NCBI GenBank assembly: GCA_015039315.1 | Contig: WIDE01000092.1 | Span: 1-64,000 of the forward strand | Direction of reading: 5' to 3' | Origin: Clavulina sp. PMI_390 | Lineage: Eukaryota; Basidiomycota; Agaricomycetes; Cantharellales; Hydnaceae | DNA length: 64,000 nucleotides | Shown: positions 1 to 10,692 of the stretch, in pieces | Layout: every line of letters starts with the position of its first letter | How positions within the stretch are numbered: position 1 is the stretch's first letter | Notes under the pieces: generated by a model | The model's input: the letters and a program-made list of their open reading frames with translations, nothing else | Told to the model about the DNA's origin: nothing | Databases searched by the model: none | Program-made: the position numbers and the translations under genes

Positions 1-125
1 AGCTCGTCGCAAGTCGTAGTCGAGAGTCGGTCAAGTCGACCTGCACGTGATCGACTCGACTACGACTTTTATCGACTCAACTAGCGACTAAATATCACGC
101 AAGTCGACTATTAGCCGAAGTCGCG
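1..125. repeat. degenerate TCGAC/AGTCG-rich stretch at window edge
   Basis: The first 125 bases repeat the pentamers AGTCG and TCGAC many times in imperfect order and little else. No clean period could be set. It may be the end of a degenerate simple-sequence array that continues outside the window. Confidence 0.4.
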
Positions 126-249
126 GCAACACTACAGAGGGCCCGCGCGCAGGACATGGGGTCGTGCACTGAGGAACACGAGGGCCCAAGTGAGGCTCAT
201 ACGATGCAGGGTCCTGCAATAAACTCGGCCAAGACAAGCGCAGCATTTG

Positions 250-1395
250 TTAGAGAGGATGGACGGCGTGTGTGGTGCGGTTGTGTTGTGCTTTGTGTGG
301 GGACGAATCAGCGTGAGAGTCGATGATAACAGAGTTGCCCATCCGTGCTACATTTGGTGGCATTCTCTGAAAGTTTTCACTAGCCAAAAACCTCTTGTAT
401 ATATTCATGGGATTTGACAAAGCAACATTTCTTATAACAACAAATCGGACTAACTCACGCCAAGTCAAAGCTGGGCACAACGGGTTTTCCGCCCCCTTGA
501 CAACTGTATCCGGCAATAAATCCGGCCTCGCATGGATCAGTCCAAGCGGAATTGATACCAACTGACAGAAATCATAGAAGAAGATGGGACCGAAACATTT
601 TGGTCTCAACATACAGTATCCGCAGGACACAGCTCCACTCACAAGTTTACAGTGTAGATCTTGAACGAGACTAAAGGAATGTCACGCTTCCTGCATGAAG
701 AACGTAAATCTGCGCTTAATCGAATGACTAGCATCATTACCAATGAGGGCAGCGGAAACTATTGTAAGATATCATCATCACGCTGAGTCTCATCGTGTCT
801 GCCACCTTCGGACTTAATGCAATACCTTGTGGTGGTTACTCCACACAGCTTGATTTCTTATTAGCAAACAGGCCGAGCCCCTTGACCGAGCCCCAAAGGA
901 ACGTAGCTTCATCACAGTTTCACTCGTCAGCGGTGCGGGTTGGTGAGATGAGCGAAGGTACAGATGTATTCCAAAGCAAAATCCAGCCGGTTCGATAGAA
1001 AACAAGAATAAAACAAAGACGCCCCCACAGATCCCAGGCATTTGGTCGTTTGGCGTCTTCGTGAAGTGTGGCGAGGGAGATCCACGTGAAGCAATTCATC
1101 TGTGATATGAGTCTAGGCCAAACCCGGGAGACCCATTTACAGTGCGCAAGATGCTTTTTTATCTTGTGATCCGAGCTCGGGAGCGCCTTGTCAAACATAT
1201 CCATCAAGGTCCAGAGTGGAGGAGCCCGACCCTGACTGAGGATGAATAGTGGCAGGAAGGCACACACTCTAATGAGGACATCCGCTTCCTAGGATGGATC
1301 AAGGTTTCGAATGGCTCAGTCGGGTCTCTGGAGTCAAACAGTCTTAAACGGCCATCGCGGTTGACGGCTCCAGGATGCCATAGCTGGTATGGCAA
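250..1395 (-). CDS. unassigned minus-strand coding candidate
   Basis: Two open stretches on the minus strand, about 1267 to 1010 and 642 to 250, have amino-acid composition like real protein, with tryptophan- and leucine-rich text such as RAPPLWTLMDMFDKALP and ALTWRELVRFVVIRNVAL. A third frame (1395-1250) may be an upstream exon. No domain is recognised and no consistent exon chain was found, so this may be an eroded gene. Its position, divergent from the DUF7726 gene at 1679, matches the place the MYND gene takes before the second DUF7726 copy. I could see no clear MYND-protein similarity here. Function unknown. Confidence 0.25.
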
Positions 1396-1678
1396 TCGGG
1401 GTCATTAAGCCAAATGTTCTGGGAAGGCTAGAGGGTATGGTCGGAATTGGCAGCGGACAGTTTCGTGGTCACGTCATTGATATAGAGAGTTGTGCCAGCT
1501 ATCCACACAAAGACGGCTCAGACACGATGTCGCCTCTTTTGAATCATCGTGAGAATGTTGTGTTGTGTAGCACGCACGGAACTTGAGGCTGCAACGTTGT
1601 CGACTGTCCCACTCAGTGTCATACCTCCCAAAATCCCCTTCAGCTACGAACTCAATAGTACTTCAATAACAGGCGGTC

Positions 1679-2660
1679 ATGGCACCTAAGCGAAAATCTG
1701 ATGTAATTGACCTGGCGGACTCAGATGCTGACACGCCTGAGCCTATCCCGACAAAGAAAGCCAAGAAGGCCAAACCTTCCGCGTCCAAATCCACTAAATC
1801 CGCTTCTACTAAAATCGCGACCACTAACGCGCCCACCGATACTGCCGCACTCCCTAAGAAAACGACTGCGGCGCAGAAGAAGGCGGAAGCGATAGCAGAG
1901 GAGCTGGACGCGTTTGAACGCGACGTTGCCGATGTATGTCTCCCAGAGCAGTACCAGTATACCAATAATCTAATATATTTCCTTTTCGTAGGACAAGGTA
2001 GCAGTCTAGTAAGTTTTCAGTACTTTGAACCATATGACGTCATAGCCGGCCACATCTCCATCGACCCCGTAGAACCTTGGCATACTGGCGTCTCTTGATG
2101 ATCTGATTAACTGATACTATATCCGCCCTATTATAGTGATGATTGCAACGAGATTCGGAGAAAAATTCGGGCCCTGCAAAAAGAGCCTGGCTTCAAGGTG
2201 TGGACACTTGTCCTCAGAATGCCCGCGCTTAATTAACTCGTTCTTCTCTCTTGTTTTGATCTCGTTACATTAATTTCTCCGTATAGGTCACACACTGGCT
2301 GCGCGAGATTGGCAACGTGAACTCGAATAGTTACGGCCGCTTCATGAGACTGTCAGGACCCGATGCTGGCGCAGAGAACGGAACGTACGTATAACTTCTG
2401 GACTGTCTTTCTAGCTTATTAACCCTCACGACGTCATGGGACTCTTCTGAATGTGTCCGTGTGCGAATCGCTCTCCCCTTCACCGCTTCATCTTGATGCA
2501 CCATCGCCACAGGTACCCCGCTGCATACACATATTTCGAGCGTCGAAGAATCAAGGAGGGCAAGAAGAAATCTGTTAAACGCCTGGAAAATGAGCGGCAG
2601 TATCGTCGCGGGATTCCCCTCGAGGATATGGGCCGTCGCTGGACGCGAATGCCGCTATGA
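1679..2660 (+). CDS. DUF7726-domain protein, copy 1
   Basis: Predicted protein of 192 aa from five exons: 1679-1933, a 17-nt microexon 1992-2008, 2137-2197, 2287-2384 and 2513-2660, all with GT-AG junctions. The N-terminal part (about residues 1-80) is Lys/Ala/Ser/Thr-rich and disordered-looking, starting MAPKRKSDVIDL. It contains basic PTKKAKKAK-type runs that could be a nuclear localisation signal. The C-terminal half has the fungal DUF7726 pattern: CNEIRRKI, a THWLREIG helix, SNSYGRFM, then AAYTYFERRRIKEGKKK. The molecular role of this domain is not known to me. The small basic helical layout suggests a nuclear or nucleic-acid role, which is inference. A second copy with nearly identical exon sizes lies at 5159. 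The 3' end faces the MYND gene ending at 3116. Confidence 0.8.
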
Positions 2661-3115
2661 AAGCCATCTGGCCTGAGTCTCACCCCGTACTGATTACCCG
2701 ACTCTCTATCTTTCTTGACATGCATGTGGAATATGCCACGCTGCTATCGTTATAGTGCCTAATGTTTACCATCGTGCTCAGTATTCTTAGTCTACCAGCT
2801 ATACTATTAATCGTTAATATCTACCAAACCAATATCCATTTGTGCATGACACAATATTAATATGACCTTCTCCTTGCTATGTAAGACGGCCCTAATACTC
2901 GACACCTGTGAGTGCTAGAATCATTTATGTTCACCAAGACTTCCTCTTTGTGAATAAGCTCGCCATGACGATTAGTGGAGAGATTTTTGCACGGTGTAGC
3001 ATGTAGAGGTCCAAAATTCCAAAAACAGCGTCGCCAGATTGAGTTTTTTGTGGCCAAAACGAGAAAAAAATGATAGGCCGAACAAAAATTACATGAAGGA
3101 AGACAAAAACGGCCG
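2661..3115. other. intergenic, convergent 3' ends
   Basis: AT-rich spacer between the convergent 3' ends of the first DUF7726 gene and the first MYND gene. No gene or clear structure is seen. Confidence 0.5.
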
Positions 3116-4951
3116 CTAGTCTTCGCCCTTTCTACAATATTTCTTGTGCATCTTCCAGTCGCTGTGAAGTAGTGAGGGCTGGTGACATTCAAAAGCAATG
3201 AAAGAGACCTACGGCTTCTGGCATTCAATCGAGCAATAATATTGCTTTTTGCACCGCCCACATTAAAGCTTCGCGGATTTCATCGATGCGCAGCCTGGGA
3301 GCCCGCATATCCGCTCAGGAGCTTGGAGGGGTCTAGGAAGCCCTCCGTCCTCGAGCTCTCCAGAATAGACATCACTCTCCACCCATCTCTGCTTGATGTC
3401 ATCGGAAAGGTACGGCTTGGAGGTAGACCGCTCTCGGATAAGGTGTATTTGCTGAGATAACTTGAGCAGCTGCGGTCTATCAGAGGTGTGCTTGTGCGTC
3501 ATCATCCAAAGTGATGAGATGTGCCCAACGAGAGTGAACACAGCATCTGTTCAGGCTACCATGAGTATGCCGTATCTATGACGCCCCTTCACACGCAACG
3601 ACCTGTAGACGACTCACCAGAGACATCCTGCCTTAATTCAGAGTCCATTTGAGTGCTTTGCCATGCCTCCAGCATAAAAATTAGGCCAGAATCGACAGCC
3701 TCATTGAGGACTTGGGCTGCTTCTGACACTTGCGCTCTCTCGACTACGACTGCAATGTAACGAACCCACCCAAAAGCCATATAGAAGAACCAAGTCGCAG
3801 TGGAGTATTTTCCCGTATCCAGTGGTGCATCGCGAAGCTTAGAGATATTGAGGAGTGCCTGTTCAACAGACTGGGTAATGAAATGGTATGATGTGAGAAC
3901 TTCGATAAGATCATTATGATCGTCGAAAGTGACGGTCATTGCAACTAGACGCCACTCATTGTTGGGATCCACCCCTAATGCCAAGGGGTAGTGTATCGCT
4001 TTGAAGCACTGCTCAATAAGTTCTTTGTACGAATGCCCGGTCAGGCGAGGGATTGCTCCAGTCAGAGAGGCTGGTCCCTCATCCGGTGAGATCATGGCCA
4101 TGCGGTGGATGATGTCGCTCAGAAATGAGGATGTCGCGCCAAAGATCCCTTTGTAAGGGGTGAGGAGAGGATTAGAAGGAATTGTGGAGCTGAAGCGCAT
4201 TCTCCAAAAAAATGTAAAGCTGGCTTCTTGATAGGCTCGTCTAGCACATAAGATTATAGCAGCTTGATAAAATGGTAAAAAATTCTAACGCACTCTAAGG
4301 GTTGTGGGAGATGACGTATCTCATCTTCATACACTCGATGTGGCACGAAAACTAAAAGCTGTGAGCGTAGGTCCATAAGCAGTTCTGCTACCCTACCGTC
4401 CGTTCTCTCGAAAAGGCTTTTGCTTTTGAGAAGGGTTTGCATCAATTCGAGGCCAAAGTTCTGATAATGAGCCTTGGCCTCGCCATAAAGAGAGGGCAAC
4501 GACTTTTCGGCCATCCACATGCTGAGTGTCATCACGCTGAACGCATTGACAAGAGACCACCAGACCGGGGGCTAGAGGGAGCCAAATGCTCAACTCCAGG
4601 TTTGGTCTTCTGAGTGGAAAGAATAGATGAGCTGACCTTGTCATTATCCCATTCTGCTTCCAGCTCGGCAGGCGAGAGCTTTCCTGCAAATTGAGCCATC
4701 TCCAAGAACAACGCCAAGATAGATTGGAAAGCGCTGGACTTCTGAGTGCGCTTGAAGATGTGTGTCATATCCTCGAGTCTCCGTGGTGCGAATACATTGC
4801 GGAGCTGATAGCATAGACTGTGGGCTTCTGAAGGAACACGCTCGTAGGACGAAGTCCATGCACGATCGAGAATTCTTGGTTCGATGAACGCCAAAATTGG
4901 GTTTATAGTGGCACACACAGCCTGTCGTGCCTCTTCTTCACTGGAGATCAT
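3116..4951 (-). pseudogene. MYND zinc-finger protein, copy 1, with in-frame stop in the finger
   Basis: Same gene structure as the copy at 7031-8875. Exons on the minus strand are 4951-4637 (315 nt), 4571-4294 (278 nt), 4240-3618, 3546-3213 and 3161-3116 (46 nt). The start MISSEEEARQ matches MITCEEEARQ of copy 2, and the body shares LFERTDG, HYQ and SKPYLSD blocks. The C-terminal MYND finger begins CGLPGC, but the codon just before the second cysteine pair is TAA (3265-3263, codon 500), where copy 2 has CAG. Past the stop the frame stays open and keeps the remaining ligands (CGRC, YYC, C, then DWKMHKKYC) through a properly spliced last exon. The product is thus predicted to lose most of the zinc finger. 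Alternatives are stop readthrough, an unseen splice choice, or a sequencing error. MYND fingers normally bind proline-rich partner peptides. Confidence 0.7.
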
Positions 4952-5158
4952 GAGACCAGACGAATCGAGATGTTTGAACCGAGAGCACCAAAATAAAGAT
5001 GTTTGGGCACGGGGTGCGCTGAAACGGGTTGTGATCGCGTGTTTGACCCATCTGGACTCCTGACTCTTGACTCTCGACAGTTCTACACCACAAACCTTAC
5101 GCTCCAGCAGACGTCGATTCGACGCAAGAAAAGAAACACGTTCTCATACTAAGCAGCC
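4952..5158. promoter_or_regulatory. shared divergent promoter region of MYND copy 1 and DUF7726 copy 2
   Basis: Only 207 bp separate the start codons of the minus-strand MYND gene and the plus-strand DUF7726 gene. Both promoters must lie in or overlap this space. No specific factor site is called. Confidence 0.45.
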
Positions 5159-6138
5159 ATGGCACCCAAACGAAAATCTGACGTAGTCGACCTCACCGAC
5201 TCGGATGTGGAGACAGCCAAACCCACCCTACCGAAGAAAGCCAAGAAAGACACGCCGTCGACCACTAAAACGACCGGAAATGCCTCAACATCAAGCAAAA
5301 CCGGTGGGCCGTCAAAGACAGCCGTACCAGCTCCCAAGATAACGAGCGCGGCGGCGAAGAAAGCAGCCGCCATAGCTGAGGAACTGGACGCGTTTGAACG
5401 CGACGTGCAGAACGTAAGTCCTCTCAGCAGTACAACTACGCCATTGGACCTCATATGCTTCGTTTTTATAGGACCGAGTCGAAATTTAGTGAGTTTCGGA
5501 CGCGTCGTTAGGTTGGACCCTGTTGCATTTTCCTCAGCTCCAGTTCCAGTCCTGTCGACCGTGGATAAACCTCGTCCAATCACCGTACCTGGTGCTGACT
5601 ATTTTCCGTTTCTTTATTTCGTTTTAGTGATGACTGCAACGAGATTCGTCGAAAAATTCGTGCATTGCAGAAGGAACCCGGCTTCAAGGTATAGAGGAGT
5701 CTCTCTATGGATGACCAGAACCTAACGCGTTTTCGGACCGTTTTTCGGCTTTGATCTTCACTACTGCCTCTAGATCACGCACTGGCTGCGCGAGATTGGT
5801 GATATCAACTCGAACAGCTATGGTCGTTTCATGAAGCTTTCAGGACCTACTAGTGGGGCAGAGAACGGAGTGTACGTCAAGCCCGCCGCTTTTGCTCGTC
5901 GTATGCGTTATCGATTCTCATAAGCTGATTGACTTCTCGCTCCCCATGGCCACGTGTTTCTACCTGTCTTCGCGCACTGATCAACAGCTATCCTGCCGCA
6001 TACATTTACTTTGAGCGTCGCAGAATCAAGGAAGGAAAGAAGAAAACTGCGAAACGCCTCGATAATGAGCACACGCACTACAACGGAATGCCACTTGAGG
6101 ACCGCCGTCGTCGCGGGGTCTGGGTGTTCGCAGCTTGA
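5159..6138 (+). CDS. DUF7726-domain protein, copy 2
   Basis: Predicted protein of 193 aa from exons 5159-5413, 5472-5488 (17 nt), 5628-5688, 5774-5871 and 5988-6138. The first four exon lengths (255, 17, 61, 98) equal those of copy 1. The N-terminus MAPKRKSDVVDLTDSD is strongly conserved with copy 1, then a Lys/Thr/Ser-rich linker with PKKAKKD. The DUF7726 block is CNEIRRKIRALQKEPG, ITHWLREIG, NSYGRFMKLSGP and AAYIYFERRRIKEGKKK. The tails diverge (ending FAA here, MPL in copy 1). It is divergent from MYND copy 1 and convergent with MYND copy 2. It is clearly a paralogue made by tandem duplication. The domain call rests on remembered family pattern, and the biochemical function is unknown. Confidence 0.8.
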
Positions 6139-7030
6139 AGCGCCTCACATCTTAGTCCACCTCTCGTACTTATCCTTACCCCTAATCTCTTTCTTGACAC
6201 GCTAGGCGAAAGTGCCATGCTTGATGTACTGTCATTGGACAACGATGTACCATCGTATGTCCACTCTATCTTGAACGACTCATTATCTTGTCAATTATTA
6301 TTGTTGAACAAAGAGCTTCCATACATATGACCGTATAATAAAAGTACCTCTATCATATGTTGAATGATCCATGGATCGATGATGAACAAGCTCAAAGCCT
6401 ATTGATACTCGAGTTTTGTTGTCCTCATGATAACAACCTGCATCGCGCTGGAGAGGACCAACCTTCGGACTTACGATCAGCTCAACGGGCGGCCGTGACT
6501 TCCTACGACTTGTTGGACGTCCACAATGACACACAAAATTGGAGCTGAAACTTGGACGCAGACCATGTGAGTGAATGCTTGCACTAAGCAAAAGTTTCAT
6601 TTTACCGGGTTGGGGGTCACAGCGCCGACGACGGGCGTTCTACCAATCAATTTGCGAATATACGAGGGTATGCCGATACATATAACATTAGAAATGTAGG
6701 TCAGTAAGGCCAGTAGCAGGTATTCCGCTAATGGGGCGATACATCACATCAATTGTCAAGCCTTGGCACAAAGACAATTCGCTGGGGAAACGATCTGACG
6801 ATCTCGACCAGTCAACGAGCTGATGCAAAACTCGGTGTCATTGACTCTCTTCTTTGGCGCAGTACTCCACTACAAATACGAAGATAGATCATTATGGCCA
6901 ATAAAAATATCAAAAGGCTGTTAAAATTCTCGTTCCTTCAAGATTGATACAAAGTTCGCCCTTCATTGTGACAACGTTCAATCAGTTCATTGATTAATTA
7001 GTCAAGGAAGTAATGCGAAAGGGCTCATTC
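6139..7030. other. intergenic, no gene seen
   Basis: About 890 bp between the convergent 3' ends of DUF7726 copy 2 and MYND copy 2. Short open frames on both strands have no recognisable features. It is roughly twice the length of the matching spacer in unit 1. Confidence 0.5.
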
Positions 7031-8875
7031 CTAATCCTTTCCCAGGACACAGTATTTCCTGTGCATTTTCCAGTCACTAATGAAGTGTTGAGAGGGCGGT
7101 AAAGGTACCAAGCAATCAAAAGGACCCACGGCTTCTGGCATTGTGAAGAACAATAATATTGCTTCTTGCACCGCGCGCACTGCAGCTTCGCGGATTTCAG
7201 GGATGTACAGCCTGGAAGTCCACATATCCGTTCTGGGTCACGGGTTACTTCTAGGAGCAGCTCCCCAAGAGTGTCTCTGGGATATGCCAGGGAATCGAGC
7301 TGGAGCCACTGGTCCTTGGTGGAATCCGATAGGTATGGTTTCGAAGAGGACCGCAGTTGTATGAGGTGGATCTGACCATATAACTTTAGTGAGAGTAACG
7401 AATCAAGTCCACTGCATTTCGCAACATTGCATAATCCAATGATGTTTAGGACGGTGTCAATAATGGGCCCTTTTAAGAGATGGGTCACTGTTATCCAATG
7501 CATCCCAAGTAGCACCATTGATAAAGACTTACTTAAGGATGTCTGCGCTTGATCAAACGTCAATCGAATACTCTGCCATGCCTCCAGCACAAAGAGCGAG
7601 CTCGAGTCAATAGCTTCGGTACAAACTTTGGCGGCATCGGAGGTGACTCGCCCCTCTCCTACTCGTGACGTATAGGGTCTCCAGGCAAGGATCAGGTTCA
7701 AGAACCCGCTCACGGTAGGGCTTCCCAACGACCGGAGGCTAAGTGGCATATCCCGAAGCTTAGAGACCATGCCACGGGCATGCTCAGCTGATTCAGTGAT
7801 GAAGTTGTGCGACGTGAGGACACGAGTGAGATTGTCATGGCCGTCGAAATCGATAGTTTGTGCGATGAGACGCCATTCTTGTTCTGGATCCGTTCCTAGC
7901 GCTAATGGATATTTGATCGCCTTGAAGCACTGATCGACGAGTTCTTCATACGAAATTCCAGTCAAGCGGAGTGTGGTTCCAGCTAGAGAATCTGCGTCTT
8001 CTTGAGGCCATGTCTCTACCATGCGCCTGATCGAAAGCAACAATATCGATGTTGTTGTGCTGAAAAATCCTACCATTGGGGTGAGGAGGGGGTCGGAAGG
8101 GACTGTGCAGGCAAACCGCAGCTTCCAAACGAGAGCAAATCCAGTTCGATAATGTCTGTGCCTTAGGTCGTGAGGGCACTATGAGTATCTGAAAGGACAT
8201 CCAAGAGAGTTAACATACTTCAGAGGCCTTGGAAGTTGATCAAGCTCGTCTATATATACAGCGTGCGGCAAGAGTAGTATGATTCGCTGGCGTTGAGACA
8301 TGAGGATGTCTCCCACTACACCATCTGTTCTCTCAAAAAGATTCTTACTCGCCAGCAGCGTTTCCATCAGGCGAAGACTTTCTTTTTGATAATGGGCCCT
8401 TGTTTCGGCGAAAAGTGACGGCATTGAATCACTGGCCCTCCAAATCTCAGTGTTCAGCGCACCTAAGACTCTTTGGAGCGGCCACCAGATTGGGGCCTTT
8501 TTTAAGCTTGTATTTCAGCCAAACTTATACATTGTCGTCGAAGAGACGCAGCAAGCTCACCAGATCATCCTTGAAACCCAATTCGATTTCAGCGGGGGTG
8601 AGGCTTCCCGCCAAAGGAGCTACCTCTAGAATCAGCGCAAGGGTGGAGTTGAGGACCCCAAACTGTTGGACCCTTTCTAGTACAAGTGCCCGTTGTGCAT
8701 TCGTAGGCGGTGTCAATCGTGCAATGAATGAATCGCAGAGATTGTGGGCTTCAGAAGATGAATCCTCGTGGCCATGTTTCCAGTCGCTATCGACGTCTCC
8801 TAGACAGATGAGTTCCAGGGTATGACGTAGCGTAGTGCAGGTAGCCTGTCGTGCCTCCTCCTCACACGTAATCAT
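7031..8875 (-). CDS. MYND zinc-finger protein, copy 2 (intact)
   Basis: Predicted protein of 535 aa. Minus-strand exons are 8875-8561, 8496-8219, 8161-7533, 7469-7130 and 7076-7031, and the phases close exactly. Residues 1 to about 480 form a Leu-rich, probably helical region with no named domain. The C-terminus is a MYND-type zinc finger: CGLPGC, then CARC, YYC, C and a final DWKMHRKYC. The last ligands are joined by an intron whose donor is gtgggt. The start was chosen at MITCEEEARQ because it aligns with MISSEEEARQ of copy 1. MYND fingers mediate protein contacts, and such long helical proteins with a C-terminal MYND finger are common lineage-expanded families in Agaricomycetes (general knowledge). 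The partner and process are unknown. The adjacent DUF7726 gene and the duplication of both suggest a functional pair, which is inference. Confidence 0.8.
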
Positions 8876-10611
8876 GAGGACGGATTGAGATCGGAGTCGG
8901 GCTCGCTGCTGTCCAACTCGACGCCGGTCCAAACAAGGACCAATGAGACCCCTCTTGGTGGGCTGCAAACAGTGTCAGTCTTTGAGTTGCTAACTGAATG
9001 TTCCGCCCCTGGAAAGGGTCATTTGATCCCCTTGCAACAAGACAACATACGATGATAGTACACTGGTTTTGGTTTCTATTCATGAGAATGTGAGGCCTCA
9101 AAAGTTGTTTCTGCCCCCGACATCTAAATCAGATATGAGTGAAGCTTTCACGGTAATACTAATCATGTACTCATATCAAGTCATCGATGATCGTATCTGC
9201 GTGAAAATGCCCGAGACCATTTACTGCATGACATGTATCCAGGCTCTCACTGACCAAATAACCTGTCTGACTGCTCATTTGGTCTCCTCAACGAAGATGA
9301 TGAATAAATTGGCGGAATGCAGAATTAAAGATTTGGAATAGGTGTATTTCTACATGGTCGACGGTTCGTTAAGTGTAAGTACAACGTCTGGAGCGCAACC
9401 GGTAGAGAGCTTTGAAACCGTCGCGAGAATGTCGCGCTCACGAATCCTGCTACACTAGGCGATCTACCAGAAGCGTTCGCGGCAGAACCAAAAGCAGAGT
9501 AGTGCCAAGGCCCTACAGGATAGATCGCTGAGCTGAAACGAATGCCTAGCGGAACATCCTTCTCATCCCATCGATCCAGGAACTATCCTCCAGCAAGTGG
9601 TGATCGTTTCACGTGCAAAGTAAGCACGACTAGTGAGATATCGCGAAAAGGTAGTGATTGAAAGGACAGGGGGAGGTAGATAGGCGGTCTGTCAGGGGTA
9701 CGAAGTACTTTCTTCCGCAGAAAAGAGGGCGATAGTGGTAGTGACGACGATGACAGCGACAAATCGTAGAGCCGGTGAATACTGATCGATGTCTGATTGG
9801 TTCATTGGAGAACGGCGCATGACTAGTCGGTGGTGCGGCCACAAAGCAATGCCGCGATCTCGCGCTCCCCTAGCGGTCGTAGCAGAATGGTGGGAGAACA
9901 GACCAGGTCGAAAGAGAGAGAGTGAGATGGATATGTGAGATTAGGCGATCGCCGCTTGTTTGCTCCGTTCTGTTGGTCATGGTGGTCATCTGACATGCGG
10001 GGCGTTGGGGATGTTGTGGGGGAGTGCACAGGAGATCCAAGGTCGCAGGTAACGTAAAGGCGTGGGCCAACCACCAGCAGCCGAACCCCAGAATGAGTCG
10101 TCTGGTTCCCCACGATGACAGCTCATAAAACGACGAAGACGAAAGGGTCACCCTCTTCCTTTGTTGTATCGATCGTTATTCTAGGACATATTGCTCTTGG
10201 TGGAGAGGTCGGACGACCAGTGTTTGGCACTTGGTGGCTGATAGTTCGGAGTGCAATACTAGCGTAATCCCGTAGATGAAGTATTGTAGCACAGAGGGTA
10301 AAGTAGCCGCAGGAATTTAACTGAAGCAAAATTTGTTGTGTCTCAAACGGTGTGTGTTGGTGGAAGTGGGTCTCATGTAGTTGGAGAGCAATCCGCGCGA
10401 TGGTATCAGATAGTGTCTCTCGTTATCGTCTCCTATATATACTCGTCGTAGCAGGTGGTTGTGCGGCTCAAGGCACTCAAGGACGGATGGCCAGATGGAG
10501 CTCAAGGAGATGTCAAGAGCCAACCAAAAGGATGATGTTGGTCTTGTGCAATTCAATTCATTTTGGGGCTCTGCAAGCGCTCCGTCCCTCGAGCCGTCGG
10601 TCAGGAGCTCC
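8876..10611. other. intergenic, no supported gene
   Basis: About 1.7 kb upstream of the PQ-loop gene. Short frames on both strands (for example minus-strand frames at 9823-10329) switch frame repeatedly and lack splice-consistent structure or known motifs. It may hold long promoters for MYND copy 2 and the PQ-loop gene. Confidence 0.4.
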
Positions 10612-10617
10612 TATATA
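10612..10617 (+). promoter_or_regulatory. TATA-box candidate of the PQ-loop gene
   Basis: A tatata core within ctatatagg lies 75 bp upstream of the start codon at 10693, which is suitable for a short 5' leader. A second ctatatatac lies near 10433. Confidence 0.35.
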
Positions 10618-10692
10618 GGTCACCTACCCACTGTCCATTCCCCACACCCCTAACCCTCTTTACACCGTCGCTCTCAGCGACAATCACTGACA

